From Gammaproteobacteria bacterium (GTDB taxonomy: Bacteria > Pseudomonadota > Gammaproteobacteria > DSM-19610): a stretch of 64,000 nt of DNA. The position numbers and the translations under genes are program-made. The notes below the pieces were generated by a model. It was given only the letters and a program-made list of their open reading frames with translations, did no database searches and was not told the origin of the DNA. This document shows positions 26,722-34,185 of this stretch, one piece after another (the first letter of the stretch is position 1; each line of letters begins with the position of its first letter). The stretch lies in contig DRNU01000225.1 in NCBI GenBank assembly GCA_011374975.1, positions 1 to 64,000 of the forward strand, read 5' to 3'.

Positions 26722-27411
26722 ATGTATAGAATGCGCAGGCTGGTTTTGATGTGTGCATTGTTGCTGCTGCCACCGGTATTACTGGCGGACGGAGCGGCTG
26801 TCGAGGACCAGGTCAGTTTCCAGGTCGAGGCCGGGCAGGATGTTGCCAATGACCGCGTGGTTGCCGTATTGAGCATCACCGCCGAGGGCAGTAAACCGGC
26901 GCGCCTGGCGGAGAAAATCAATGCCGCCATGGCCTGGGCGCTGGAGCAGGCGCGCGCCAGTGACAAAGTGAGTTCACGCAGCGGCAGTTACCAGACCTAT
27001 CCCGTGTACGATGATCGCAAGATCGTGCGCTGGCGCTCGCGCCAGGAGTTGCAGCTGGAATCGCGCGACGTGGATCAGCTGAGCGGGCTGGTGGGCACCC
27101 TGCAAAGCCGTTTGCAGGTGCAGTCGATACAGTTTTCCGTATCGCCCGATACGCGCGGGAAAGTTGAGGACAGCCTGATCAAGCAGGCGCTGGCGGCATT
27201 CCAGGCGCGCGCCGATATTATCCGTACAGCCCTGGGCGCGAAAGGCTACCGCGTGCTGGATATCAATATCCATAGCGGCGGTCGTGGCCCGGTGCCATTG
27301 CGTGTCGAGGCGGCATCGATGGCCGGCCGCTCCAATCAGCCGGCACTTGAGCAGGGCACCAGTCGGGTTACAGTGCAGGTGAGCGGGAAAATTCGTCTGT
27401 TGCGTGACTAG
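26722..27411 (+). CDS. SIMPL-domain (DUF541) periplasmic protein
   Basis: This is a 229-residue protein with a signal peptide (residues 1-21, cleavage after LLA) and a SIMPL/DUF541 domain, recognised from QVEAGQDVANDRVVAVLSI and the C-terminal VSGKIRL. The family includes E. coli YggE, associated with oxidative stress; no activity is firmly known. The ATG at 26722 was chosen over a GTG 9 bases upstream because AAGGAG lies 8 bases before it. It follows metZ by 12 bases and is probably co-transcribed. Confidence 0.8.
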   Translation: MYRMRRLVLMCALLLLPPVLLADGAAVEDQVSFQVEAGQDVANDRVVAVLSITAEGSKPARLAEKINAAMAWALEQARASDKVSSRSGSYQTYPVYDDRKIVRWRSRQELQLESRDVDQLSGLVGTLQSRLQVQSIQFSVSPDTRGKVEDSLIKQALAAFQARADIIRTALGAKGYRVLDINIHSGGRGPVPLRVEAASMAGRSNQPALEQGTSRVTVQVSGKIRLLRD

Positions 27412-27431
27412 CGGGTATGGTTTGATATTTC

Positions 27432-27506
27432 TCTCGCCAAGGCGCAAAGATCGCAAAGAAAGGTATCTACAAGTTTTTTCTTTGCGATCTTTGCGTCTTG
27501 GCGAGA
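27432..27506. repeat. Long inverted repeat with Lys/Arg-like AAAGA motif arms
   Basis: Two 30-base arms (27432-27461 and 27477-27506) are complementary with a single mismatch and are separated by 15 bases. The arm core CGCAAAGATCGCAAAGAAA resembles a dispersed repeat seen in many bacterial genomes. It lies between two convergent genes and may act as a bidirectional terminator or be a mobile-repeat remnant. Confidence 0.75.
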
Positions 27507-27521
27507 ACCCTTGTTTTCCTG

Positions 27522-27863
27522 TCAGGTCGTTAACGGACTGATTTTCCCAACCCCCCAGCGGGTGAAATCCTCAAAGCCGACACTGGTACGCTGTTCCAGG
27601 TCAGAGCCCGGCGGCACCCGGACAATATTCACCGTGCAGCAGCTGTTCACCGCACGGTCGATCTTGTCGCCGTTATAGCGTGGCAGAACCAGCAGCAATT
27701 CCACCTTTTCATGTTCGTATTCGAACGGGGTATCGAGACGCAGCAGGTAATAGTTGTCGCGCATCGGGCCGGTCAGCACGGCGACGCCCGAGACATTCAG
27801 CGGGTTTTGCCCGGTATACTCATAGGGCTCATAGATCTCGAGAAAATGGTGTTGGTCATTCAC
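27522..27863 (-). CDS. Conserved-looking protein of unknown function
   Basis: This is a 113-residue soluble protein starting MNDQHHFLEIYEPYEYTG, rich in aromatic and acidic residues, without a signal peptide or membrane segment. The family is not recognised. Its codon pattern resembles neighbouring genes, and the frame is bounded by an AT-rich promoter region on its 5' side and the inverted repeat on its 3' side, which supports a real gene. Confidence 0.55.
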   Translation of the reverse strand: MNDQHHFLEIYEPYEYTGQNPLNVSGVAVLTGPMRDNYYLLRLDTPFEYEHEKVELLLVLPRYNGDKIDRAVNSCCTVNIVRVPPGSDLEQRTSVGFEDFTRWGVGKISPLTT

Positions 27864-27914
27864 TATTCTGTCCCCCCACCAGTAATGCTTTGAGCATGCC
27901 CAAAGCTGACAGTC

Positions 27915-27944
27915 CTGTCAAAGAATGCAGGCTCCTCTTATAAT
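27915..27944 (+). promoter_or_regulatory. Possible promoter of the glycerate kinase gene
   Basis: CTGTCA (27915-27920) and TATAAT (27939-27944) are separated by 18 bases in the AT-rich divergent region. A second TATAAT lies at 27951-27956. The start of transcription would be 20-35 bases before the ATG, leaving a very short leader with no clear Shine-Dalgarno. Confidence 0.4.
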
Positions 27945-27980
27945 GCAAAATATAATATATATTCTACAATCTATTGATAT

Positions 27981-29219
27981 ATGGAAATAAACAATAGAAG
28001 GCTCATCCTCGACCTGGCCCGCCATGCGCTGGCCTGTGTGGCCGGCGACCAGGTAACGGAACATGCGGCCCACAGCTGCGATTTCTGGCAACCGCTACAC
28101 GTGGTGGCGATCGGCAAGGCCGCCGCGGCGATGGCTGCCGGGGTACAGCGGGCCCTGCCGCGACAACTGCGGCGCACGCTGGTGATTACCCGGCCGGGCC
28201 ATGCGGATAACTGGCAGCGGGAATTGCCCGGCGCGGAACTGATCGAGGCCGGACATCCCCTGCCAACACAGGGCAGCCTGGTTGCCGGCGAGCGCTTGCT
28301 GGCATGGCTGGCCGAAGCCGACAGCGATGCGCATATCCTGCTGTTGTTGTCCGGTGGTGCTTCCAGCCTGGTCGAAGTACCGCTGGCGGGGGTCGATCTT
28401 GCCCTGTTGCAGCGCGTCAACCGCTGGCTGTTGGGCAGCGGCCTGTCCATCGGGCAAATCAATCGTGTCAGGTGTCGCCTGTCGCGTATTAAGGGCGGCG
28501 GCCTGTTGCAGTATCTGCACGGGCGCACCACCAGCGTGTGGTTGCTGTCCGACGTGGCGGGCGACGATCCCGCCGTGATCGGCTCCGGTCTCTGCTACCC
28601 GGCGTCGTCACCGGCAGCGTCTGCCGAATACCCGGACTGGCTGGCAGAGACACTGGCCGGACTTCCCCCGCTGCCGGACGTGTCGGCACTGCCCGTGCCG
28701 GAACACCGCCTGCTGGCCAACCTGGAACAGGCATGCACGGCGCTGGCCGATGCCGCGCACGACCAGGGGCTGAAATGCACCCTGCATGATCTGTCGCTGG
28801 ACGGCGATGCGGAAACCACCGGGCGGCAGCTGGCAGACGAGCTGGCCCGGCTCCCGCCCGGTATCCATGTCTGGGGCGGTGAAACCACGGTTCGTCTGCC
28901 GCCGCACCCGGGACGTGGCGGACGCAACCAGCAGCTGGCACTGGCCGCGGCACAGGTGCTGGCCCGCCGGGACGGAATCAGTCTGCTGGCGCTGGGCACC
29001 GATGGCAGCGACGGCGCCAGCGAGGATGCCGGTGCACTGGTGGATGGGGGTACAATAGCGCGTGGCGAACTCGCCGGGCTGGATGCCGCACGGCAGTTGC
29101 GTAACGCGGATGCCGGGCGTTTCCTGGAAGCCAGCGGCGACCTGGTATCCACCGGGCCCACCGGCACCAATGTGCGGGACATGATGGTAGCCTGTGTCAG
29201 AAGCCAGGCGAGCCGGTAG
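27981..29219 (+). CDS. Glycerate 2-kinase, MOFRL/DUF4147 type
   Basis: This family (class II glycerate kinase, also called TtuD) phosphorylates D-glycerate, usually to 2-phosphoglycerate, at the end of glyoxylate and tartrate breakdown. The 412-residue protein has the DUF4147 N-terminal domain with IGKAAAAMAAG and LSGGASSLVE, and the C-terminal MOFRL domain with GGRNQQLALAAA and GTDGSDG. The start has no strong ribosome binding site; ATG 27981 gives the full domain. A class V aminotransferase elsewhere in the window could feed the same pathway. Confidence 0.9.
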   Translation: MEINNRRLILDLARHALACVAGDQVTEHAAHSCDFWQPLHVVAIGKAAAAMAAGVQRALPRQLRRTLVITRPGHADNWQRELPGAELIEAGHPLPTQGSLVAGERLLAWLAEADSDAHILLLLSGGASSLVEVPLAGVDLALLQRVNRWLLGSGLSIGQINRVRCRLSRIKGGGLLQYLHGRTTSVWLLSDVAGDDPAVIGSGLCYPASSPAASAEYPDWLAETLAGLPPLPDVSALPVPEHRLLANLEQACTALADAAHDQGLKCTLHDLSLDGDAETTGRQLADELARLPPGIHVWGGETTVRLPPHPGRGGRNQQLALAAAQVLARRDGISLLALGTDGSDGASEDAGALVDGGTIARGELAGLDAARQLRNADAGRFLEASGDLVSTGPTGTNVRDMMVACVRSQASR

Positions 29220-29284
29220 GTTGGGCTGAGCGCAGCCCGACAGGTTGCCGTACATTGTTGGATGAGTGGTGTAGTGAAATCATA

Positions 29285-30121
29285 ATGCCTGATACAGAAC
29301 ATAACCCTGCCGGCAACAACCTGTTCGCCCGTGCCAGGCAGTGCCTGGACTGTGCCGACCCGGAGACCAAGTGCAAACTGACAGACCTCGCCGTTGACGA
29401 CCTGAACGCCGGCCGGCTCGACCTGCGCAACATGGATCAGCCGCAACCCATCGCCGCCCCCGGCCGGCCGCCGCGCCCCGAACTGATTGCACCGCGTGAC
29501 CTGCCGCGCCGTCGCCCCGGCAGTGTCGCGGGCCGTGCCGCCCTGCTGCATGCGGTGGTGCATATTGAATTCAACGCCATCAACCTGGCCTGGGACGCGG
29601 TCTACCGTTTTCGTGATATGCCGGAGGCGTTCTACCGTGACTGGGCCAGAGTTGCCCGTGAAGAGGCGTATCATTTCCACCTGCTGTGCGAACGGCTGGC
29701 GGCGCTCGGTTATGCTTACGGTGATTTCCCCGCCCACGACGGCCTGTGGGAAATGGCCTGCAGGACCGCACACGATCCGCTGGTGCGCATGGCGCTGGTG
29801 CCGCGTGTGCTGGAAGCGCGCGGCCTGGACGTGACACCGGACATGATCCGGCGCCTGGAACAGGCGGGTGATGTGGAGGTCGTCAGGGTGCTTGAGATTA
29901 TCCTGCGCGATGAAATCGGGCACGTGGAGATCGGCACGCGCTGGTACCGTTACCTGTGCGAGCAACGTAATATCGAGCCGGATGCCACCTTCGAGGCGCT
30001 GGTGGTGGAGTATATGCCGGGGCAGGTGAAAACCCCGTTTCATTATGCGGCCAGGCAACAGGCCGGGTTCAATGCCGCGGAAATGGCCAGCCTGGAACGG
30101 CTCGCGGCGACAAAGAGGTAG
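29285..30121 (+). CDS. DUF455 ferritin-like protein
   Basis: This 278-residue protein belongs to DUF455, ferritin-like four-helix proteins with a likely di-metal site. Candidate ligands are in HIEFNAINLAWD, EEAYHFHLL and RDEIGHVEIG. The family is annotated as related to the tRNA hydroxylase MiaE, but its substrate is not known. The ATG at 29285 was preferred to one 30 bases upstream because of length and position. It is followed 7 bases later by an exported protein on the same strand. Confidence 0.82.
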   Translation: MPDTEHNPAGNNLFARARQCLDCADPETKCKLTDLAVDDLNAGRLDLRNMDQPQPIAAPGRPPRPELIAPRDLPRRRPGSVAGRAALLHAVVHIEFNAINLAWDAVYRFRDMPEAFYRDWARVAREEAYHFHLLCERLAALGYAYGDFPAHDGLWEMACRTAHDPLVRMALVPRVLEARGLDVTPDMIRRLEQAGDVEVVRVLEIILRDEIGHVEIGTRWYRYLCEQRNIEPDATFEALVVEYMPGQVKTPFHYAARQQAGFNAAEMASLERLAATKR

Positions 30122-30128
30122 TACAGCA

Positions 30129-30833
30129 GTGACAGTCAGTTTGTATTCACACGTATGGCGCTGGTTCGCCGTTTCCCTGGTATTGATCGGCACCGGTGCG
30201 CAGGCCGGGGTGAACGGTACCGTGCTCTGGTACCTGGAGCGCGAGGCGGGTATCGAACCCTACAAGGTGCGTTACCTGGTGACCGAGGATTTCATGCGTA
30301 CGGATGAAGGTCCGGATACGCAGGGTTTTGCGCTCTTCAATCGCAAGACCCGGCAGATTTACAGTGTGGTGCCCGAGGACCGTACGATATTACGCATCGA
30401 CGGCAGCGGTGATGCGCCGGTGGTGCCGCAGCAGCTGGTGCTGGATATCAAGCAGCACGCCGATGCGAATGCGCCGGCGGTGGAGGGCAGGGTACCGTTG
30501 ACGGTGGAGCTCAGTGCTGACCGGGAGTTGTGTCATTCGGCGGTGGTGGTGCCCGGTTTCCCGGGGCCGGCGCGAGCTGCGTTCCAGGAGTTTGCGCAAT
30601 CGCTGGCGATCCAGCAGTTGCGCACCCTGGACAGTACGCCGCCGGAGTTTCGCACGCCCTGTTTTCTGTCGCGCTATCTGTATGCGACGGATTTTTACCT
30701 GCAACTGGGTTTGCCGCTGGTGGACTGGAATAATCAGGGCGAGCGGCGTGAATTGATCGATTACCGTTTTGATGTTGAGCTGGATGAGGCGCTGTTTGAA
30801 TTACCTGAAGGTTACCGGACAGTTGAGCCCTAG
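30129..30833 (+). CDS. Exported protein of unknown function
   Basis: This is a 234-residue protein from a GTG start with a signal peptide (cleavage near GAQA, about residue 26). The mature part, starting GVNGTVLWYLEREAG, is beta-rich and contains two Cys (about 139 and 178) that could form a disulfide. The family is not recognised. It lies 7 bases after the DUF455 gene, so the two are probably one unit. The GTG is chosen because earlier in-frame codons would overlap the DUF455 gene and give no signal peptide. Confidence 0.65.
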   Translation: MTVSLYSHVWRWFAVSLVLIGTGAQAGVNGTVLWYLEREAGIEPYKVRYLVTEDFMRTDEGPDTQGFALFNRKTRQIYSVVPEDRTILRIDGSGDAPVVPQQLVLDIKQHADANAPAVEGRVPLTVELSADRELCHSAVVVPGFPGPARAAFQEFAQSLAIQQLRTLDSTPPEFRTPCFLSRYLYATDFYLQLGLPLVDWNNQGERRELIDYRFDVELDEALFELPEGYRTVEP

Positions 30834-30918
30834 CAGGCTGGGCCGGGAAAAGCAGCGAAGCCAACGAAGTTCAACGAAGCCTGACAGGGTAGTTGAGGGC
30901 GGGGTCTCTGATTGGGCC

Positions 30919-31006
30919 TTTTTGCGCCTGGCCGGGGAGACCTTTCCGGCTTAAGGCGCAGGCATGCGCAATGCACCGGAAAGGTCTCCCCGGCCAGGCG
31001 CAAAAA
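30919..31006. repeat. Perfect 31-base inverted repeat between convergent genes
   Basis: Arms 30919-30949 and 30976-31006 are exactly complementary over 31 bases. The 26-base spacer contains its own small hairpin (GCGCA/TGCGC). T-runs lie before the first arm and A-runs after the second, the reverse of an intrinsic terminator on either strand. It looks more like a palindromic mobile-type repeat than a normal terminator. Confidence 0.8.
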
Positions 31007-31070
31007 ATTGTAGTCCGGCCGTGCGGCTTTGGTTTGGCAGGGTGTTGTGCTTTGCTGCGCCCGGCCCGAC

Positions 31071-31793
31071 CTACAGGTTCAGGGTTTGCAGGTGGCGGTG
31101 TTGTTCGTCGACTGTCAGTACACTGCCCTTGTTGTACCAGTCGCCCAGTACGATGCGGGTGCATGTCTGTGTGCCGTTGCTGAAGCTGTGTTCGCCCGGG
31201 CGGTGGGTGTGGCCGTGGATCAGTAACGTCACGTCCTGTTCCGCCATTACGCGGCGTACTGCGTCCTGGTTGACATCCATGATGTATTCATCCTTGCCCT
31301 GTTTCGACAGGGCGCTGAGTTCGCGTGCCTGTTCGGCCATTTCCATGCGCTGTGCCACCGGCAGGCTGCGTGCCTGTTGCTGCCAGTCGGGATCGCGCAC
31401 CTGTGCCCGCAGTCGCTGGTACTCTTTGTCGTCGGTGCACAGCGAGTCGCCGTGCATCAGCAGTGTGGCTGTGCCGTACAGGTCGATGCGGGTGGGGTCT
31501 GCGATGAGGGTGCAGCCGGTTTCGGCGGCGAACTGTTGTGCCAGCATGAAGTCGCGGTTGCCGTGCATGAGGTAGACCGGGGTGCCGGCGGTGTTGCAGG
31601 CCAGCAGTGCGGTTTTTACCGGCTGGTAGGCGGGTTCCGGGTGGTCGTCACCGACCCAGGTTTCGAACAGGTCACCGAGGATGTACAGGGCTTCTGCCTT
31701 GCCGTGCTGGCGGCCGAGGAAATCCAGGAAGGTGTCGATGCTGGCCGCACGCGAGGGATGCAGGTGCAGGTCCGAGATGAACAGGGTGGTCAA
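31071..31793 (-). CDS. lpxH: UDP-2,3-diacylglucosamine pyrophosphatase
   Basis: LpxH hydrolyses UDP-2,3-diacylglucosamine to lipid X and UMP in lipid A synthesis, at the cytoplasmic face of the inner membrane. The 240-residue metallophosphatase shows the full motif series: FISDLHLHPS, GDLFETWVGDD, HGNRDFML and HGHTHRP. It follows the cyclophilin gene by 50 bases on the same strand, the E. coli-like ppi-lpxH pair divergent from cysS. Confidence 0.95.
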   Translation of the reverse strand: MTTLFISDLHLHPSRAASIDTFLDFLGRQHGKAEALYILGDLFETWVGDDHPEPAYQPVKTALLACNTAGTPVYLMHGNRDFMLAQQFAAETGCTLIADPTRIDLYGTATLLMHGDSLCTDDKEYQRLRAQVRDPDWQQQARSLPVAQRMEMAEQARELSALSKQGKDEYIMDVNQDAVRRVMAEQDVTLLIHGHTHRPGEHSFSNGTQTCTRIVLGDWYNKGSVLTVDEQHRHLQTLNL

Positions 31794-31843
31794 GGTGAGG
31801 TAAACCCGGCCCCCTCCCCCGTGCGGGGGAGGGGTGGGAGGTT

Positions 31844-32440
31844 TTACTCTTCGACGGTGACTTTCTCGATGATGACGTCTTCGTTCGGTACGTCGCCGTG
31901 GCCGCCGTGGTTGCCGGTCGAGACTTTCTCGATCGCCTCTACCACGTCCATGCCTTCGACCACTTTGCCGAACACGCAGTAACCCCAGCCCTGCGGCGTG
32001 GGTGACGAGTGGTTCAGGAAGTCATTGTTCTTGGTGTTGATGAAGAACTGGGCGGTGGCGGAATGCGGATCGGAGGTACGCGCCATGGCGATGGTGCCAA
32101 GGTCGTTTTTCAGGCCGTTGTCCGCCTCGTTCTTGATGTGGCCGCGGGTGGCTTTCTGCACCATGCCGGGCTCGAAACCACCGCCCTGGATCATGAAGCG
32201 CGGGATGACGCGGTGGAAGATGGTGCCGTCGTAGTGGCCTGACTTGGCGTATTCCACGAAGTTGGCTACGGTTTCAGGGGCTTTTTCGGCGTCCAGTTCA
32301 AGGACGATGGTGCCTTTATTGGTCTGCATGCGCACGGTCACGGTGGAATCTCCTTCTGTCGGGGTTGCTTTGGTTGCTCCGGCAGTGAAGGGCAGAACAC
32401 AGAACAACATTGTAAAAATGAATCGGTTGAAGATAGTCAT
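31844..32440 (-). CDS. Periplasmic cyclophilin-type peptidyl-prolyl isomerase
   Basis: This 198-residue cyclophilin has an N-terminal signal peptide (cleavage near TAGA, about 21) and the fold motifs [16 protein letters not shown] and [12 protein letters not shown]. It speeds proline isomerisation in the periplasm, like PpiA, although its position beside cysS and lpxH is that of E. coli ppiB, whose product is cytoplasmic. A wide gap to cysS suggests independent divergent transcription. Confidence 0.9.
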   Translation of the reverse strand: MTIFNRFIFTMLFCVLPFTAGATKATPTEGDSTVTVRMQTNKGTIVLELDAEKAPETVANFVEYAKSGHYDGTIFHRVIPRFMIQGGGFEPGMVQKATRGHIKNEADNGLKNDLGTIAMARTSDPHSATAQFFINTKNNDFLNHSSPTPQGWGYCVFGKVVEGMDVVEAIEKVSTGNHGGHGDVPNEDVIIEKVTVEE

Positions 32441-32601
32441 GTGAATATCGGGCTCCTTTTCGCCAGCGCAGTATCATATACCCGACGCACCCGGTTTTTC
32501 CATCGCCACGGGCGTCTGCGCTACCCGGACGGACGATTTTTGCTAACATGTTCGGCTTTCCTGTGCCCGGCGCGGCCGGCGCGCCACTGGAGCGGAGATC
32601 C

Positions 32602-33996
32602 ATGCTGAAGCTGTTCAACAGTCTCACCCGCAAAAAAGAAGAATTTGTGCCGATCGAACCCGGCAAGGTGCGCATGTACGTGTGCGGCATGACCGTGTAC
32701 GACCTGTGTCACCTGGGCCATGCCCGGGTGCTGGTGGTGTTCGACGTGATTGTGCGGCACCTGCGCAGCCTGGGGTACGACGTGACCTATGTGCGCAACA
32801 TTACGGATGTTGACGACAAGATCATTGCCCGGGCGGTGCAGAACGGCGAGAACATTACCGAGCTGACGGAACGTTTCATTGCCGCCATGCATGAAGATGC
32901 CGATGCGCTGGGTGTGCTGCGCCCGGATTTCGAGCCCCGCGCCACCGAGTCGATGGACGATATCCTGGACATGATCGGGCGCCTGGTGGACAAGGGCTAC
33001 GCCTACCAGGCGGACAATGGCGACGTGTACTACGCGGTCAGCAAGTTCGAAGGCTACGGGCAGCTGTCCGGCAAGCGCATCGACGAGCTGCGTTCCGGTG
33101 CGCGGGTGGATATTGAACAGGCCAAGCACGACCCGCTGGATTTCGTGTTGTGGAAAGTCGCCAAACCCGGCGAACCCAGCTGGCCATCGCCCTGGGGTCC
33201 GGGGCGTCCCGGCTGGCATATCGAGTGCTCGGCAATGTCCACCGACTGCCTGGGCGCGCATTTCGATATTCATGGCGGCGGAATGGACCTGCAGTTCCCG
33301 CACCATGAAAACGAGATCGCCCAGTCCGAGGCCGCCACCGGCGAGCATTTTGTCAACTACTGGATCCACAACGGCTTCGTGCAGGTGGACGAGGAGAAGA
33401 TGTCCAAGTCACTGGGCAATTTCTTCACCGTGCGCGAAATCCTGCAGCGCTACCAGCCCGAGGAAATTCGCTACTTTATCCTCTCCAGTCACTACCGCAG
33501 CCCGCTGAACTACTCGGATGACAACCTGGACAAGGCGCGCGGTGCCCTGCAGCGCCTGTACACGGCGCTGCGCGATGCCGGTACATTACAGGCGGATGCC
33601 GGCCTGGACAGCGCTTACGAGGAACGTTTCCAGGCGGCGATGAACGATGATTTCAACACCCCCGAAGCGCTCGCGGTGCTGTTTGACCTGGCGCGGGCCC
33701 TGAACCGTGCGCGCGAGCAGGGCGATGCCGGCGTGGCCCGGCTGGCGAACACCCTGCATGTACTGGCCGGGCGGCTGGGTATCCTGCAGGCGGAGCCGGA
33801 GTCCTACCTGCGTGGTCCACAGGGTGCCGCCGAAACGGGGCCGGACGATGCGGAAATCGATGCGCTGGTGGCGCAACGCGAGCAGGCCCGGGAGAATCGT
33901 GACTGGGCCGAGTCGGACCGCATCCGCGACCAGCTGGCAGAACTCGGCATTGTGCTCGAGGACGGCGCCGGCGGAACCCGCTGGCGGCGGGAATAA
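32602..33996 (+). CDS. cysS: Cysteinyl-tRNA synthetase
   Basis: CysS charges tRNA-Cys. The 464-residue class I synthetase has the HIGH-type signature HLGHARV, zinc ligands in CGMTVYD and HIECSAMS, the [10 protein letters not shown] motif and KMSKS near residue 270. The ATG at 32602 has GGAG 5 bases upstream and gives the family-standard N-terminus MLKLFNSL; an earlier in-frame ATG at 32548 is rejected. Confidence 0.96.
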   Translation: MLKLFNSLTRKKEEFVPIEPGKVRMYVCGMTVYDLCHLGHARVLVVFDVIVRHLRSLGYDVTYVRNITDVDDKIIARAVQNGENITELTERFIAAMHEDADALGVLRPDFEPRATESMDDILDMIGRLVDKGYAYQADNGDVYYAVSKFEGYGQLSGKRIDELRSGARVDIEQAKHDPLDFVLWKVAKPGEPSWPSPWGPGRPGWHIECSAMSTDCLGAHFDIHGGGMDLQFPHHENEIAQSEAATGEHFVNYWIHNGFVQVDEEKMSKSLGNFFTVREILQRYQPEEIRYFILSSHYRSPLNYSDDNLDKARGALQRLYTALRDAGTLQADAGLDSAYEERFQAAMNDDFNTPEALAVLFDLARALNRAREQGDAGVARLANTLHVLAGRLGILQAEPESYLRGPQGAAETGPDDAEIDALVAQREQARENRDWAESDRIRDQLAELGIVLEDGAGGTRWRRE

Positions 33997-34185
33997 CCGC
34001 AAAAAAATCAAGCAATTCCTGTAAAGAAACCGGCCAATCTGTCGATTGATCCTGTACCGGTAATGGAGTTGTCATGTTGTTCCCGAATCATCAGCCACGC
34101 GGGGCTGAAACGCGTGTAGTCCAGGGGCTGAAGCCAGGCCCGGGCCACGTGTCGACCTGCTTTTGCCACTGTTATTGAAGCCGCC

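Noticed and set aside
28595-30193. 532-codon open frame on the minus strand
   Set aside because: It spans the glycerate kinase end and the DUF455 gene, both well supported on the plus strand; the translation is low complexity and His/Arg-rich.
30919-31006. Bidirectional terminator for the convergent genes
   Set aside because: T-runs lie before and A-runs after the stem on each strand, opposite to an intrinsic terminator; it is reported as a repeat instead.
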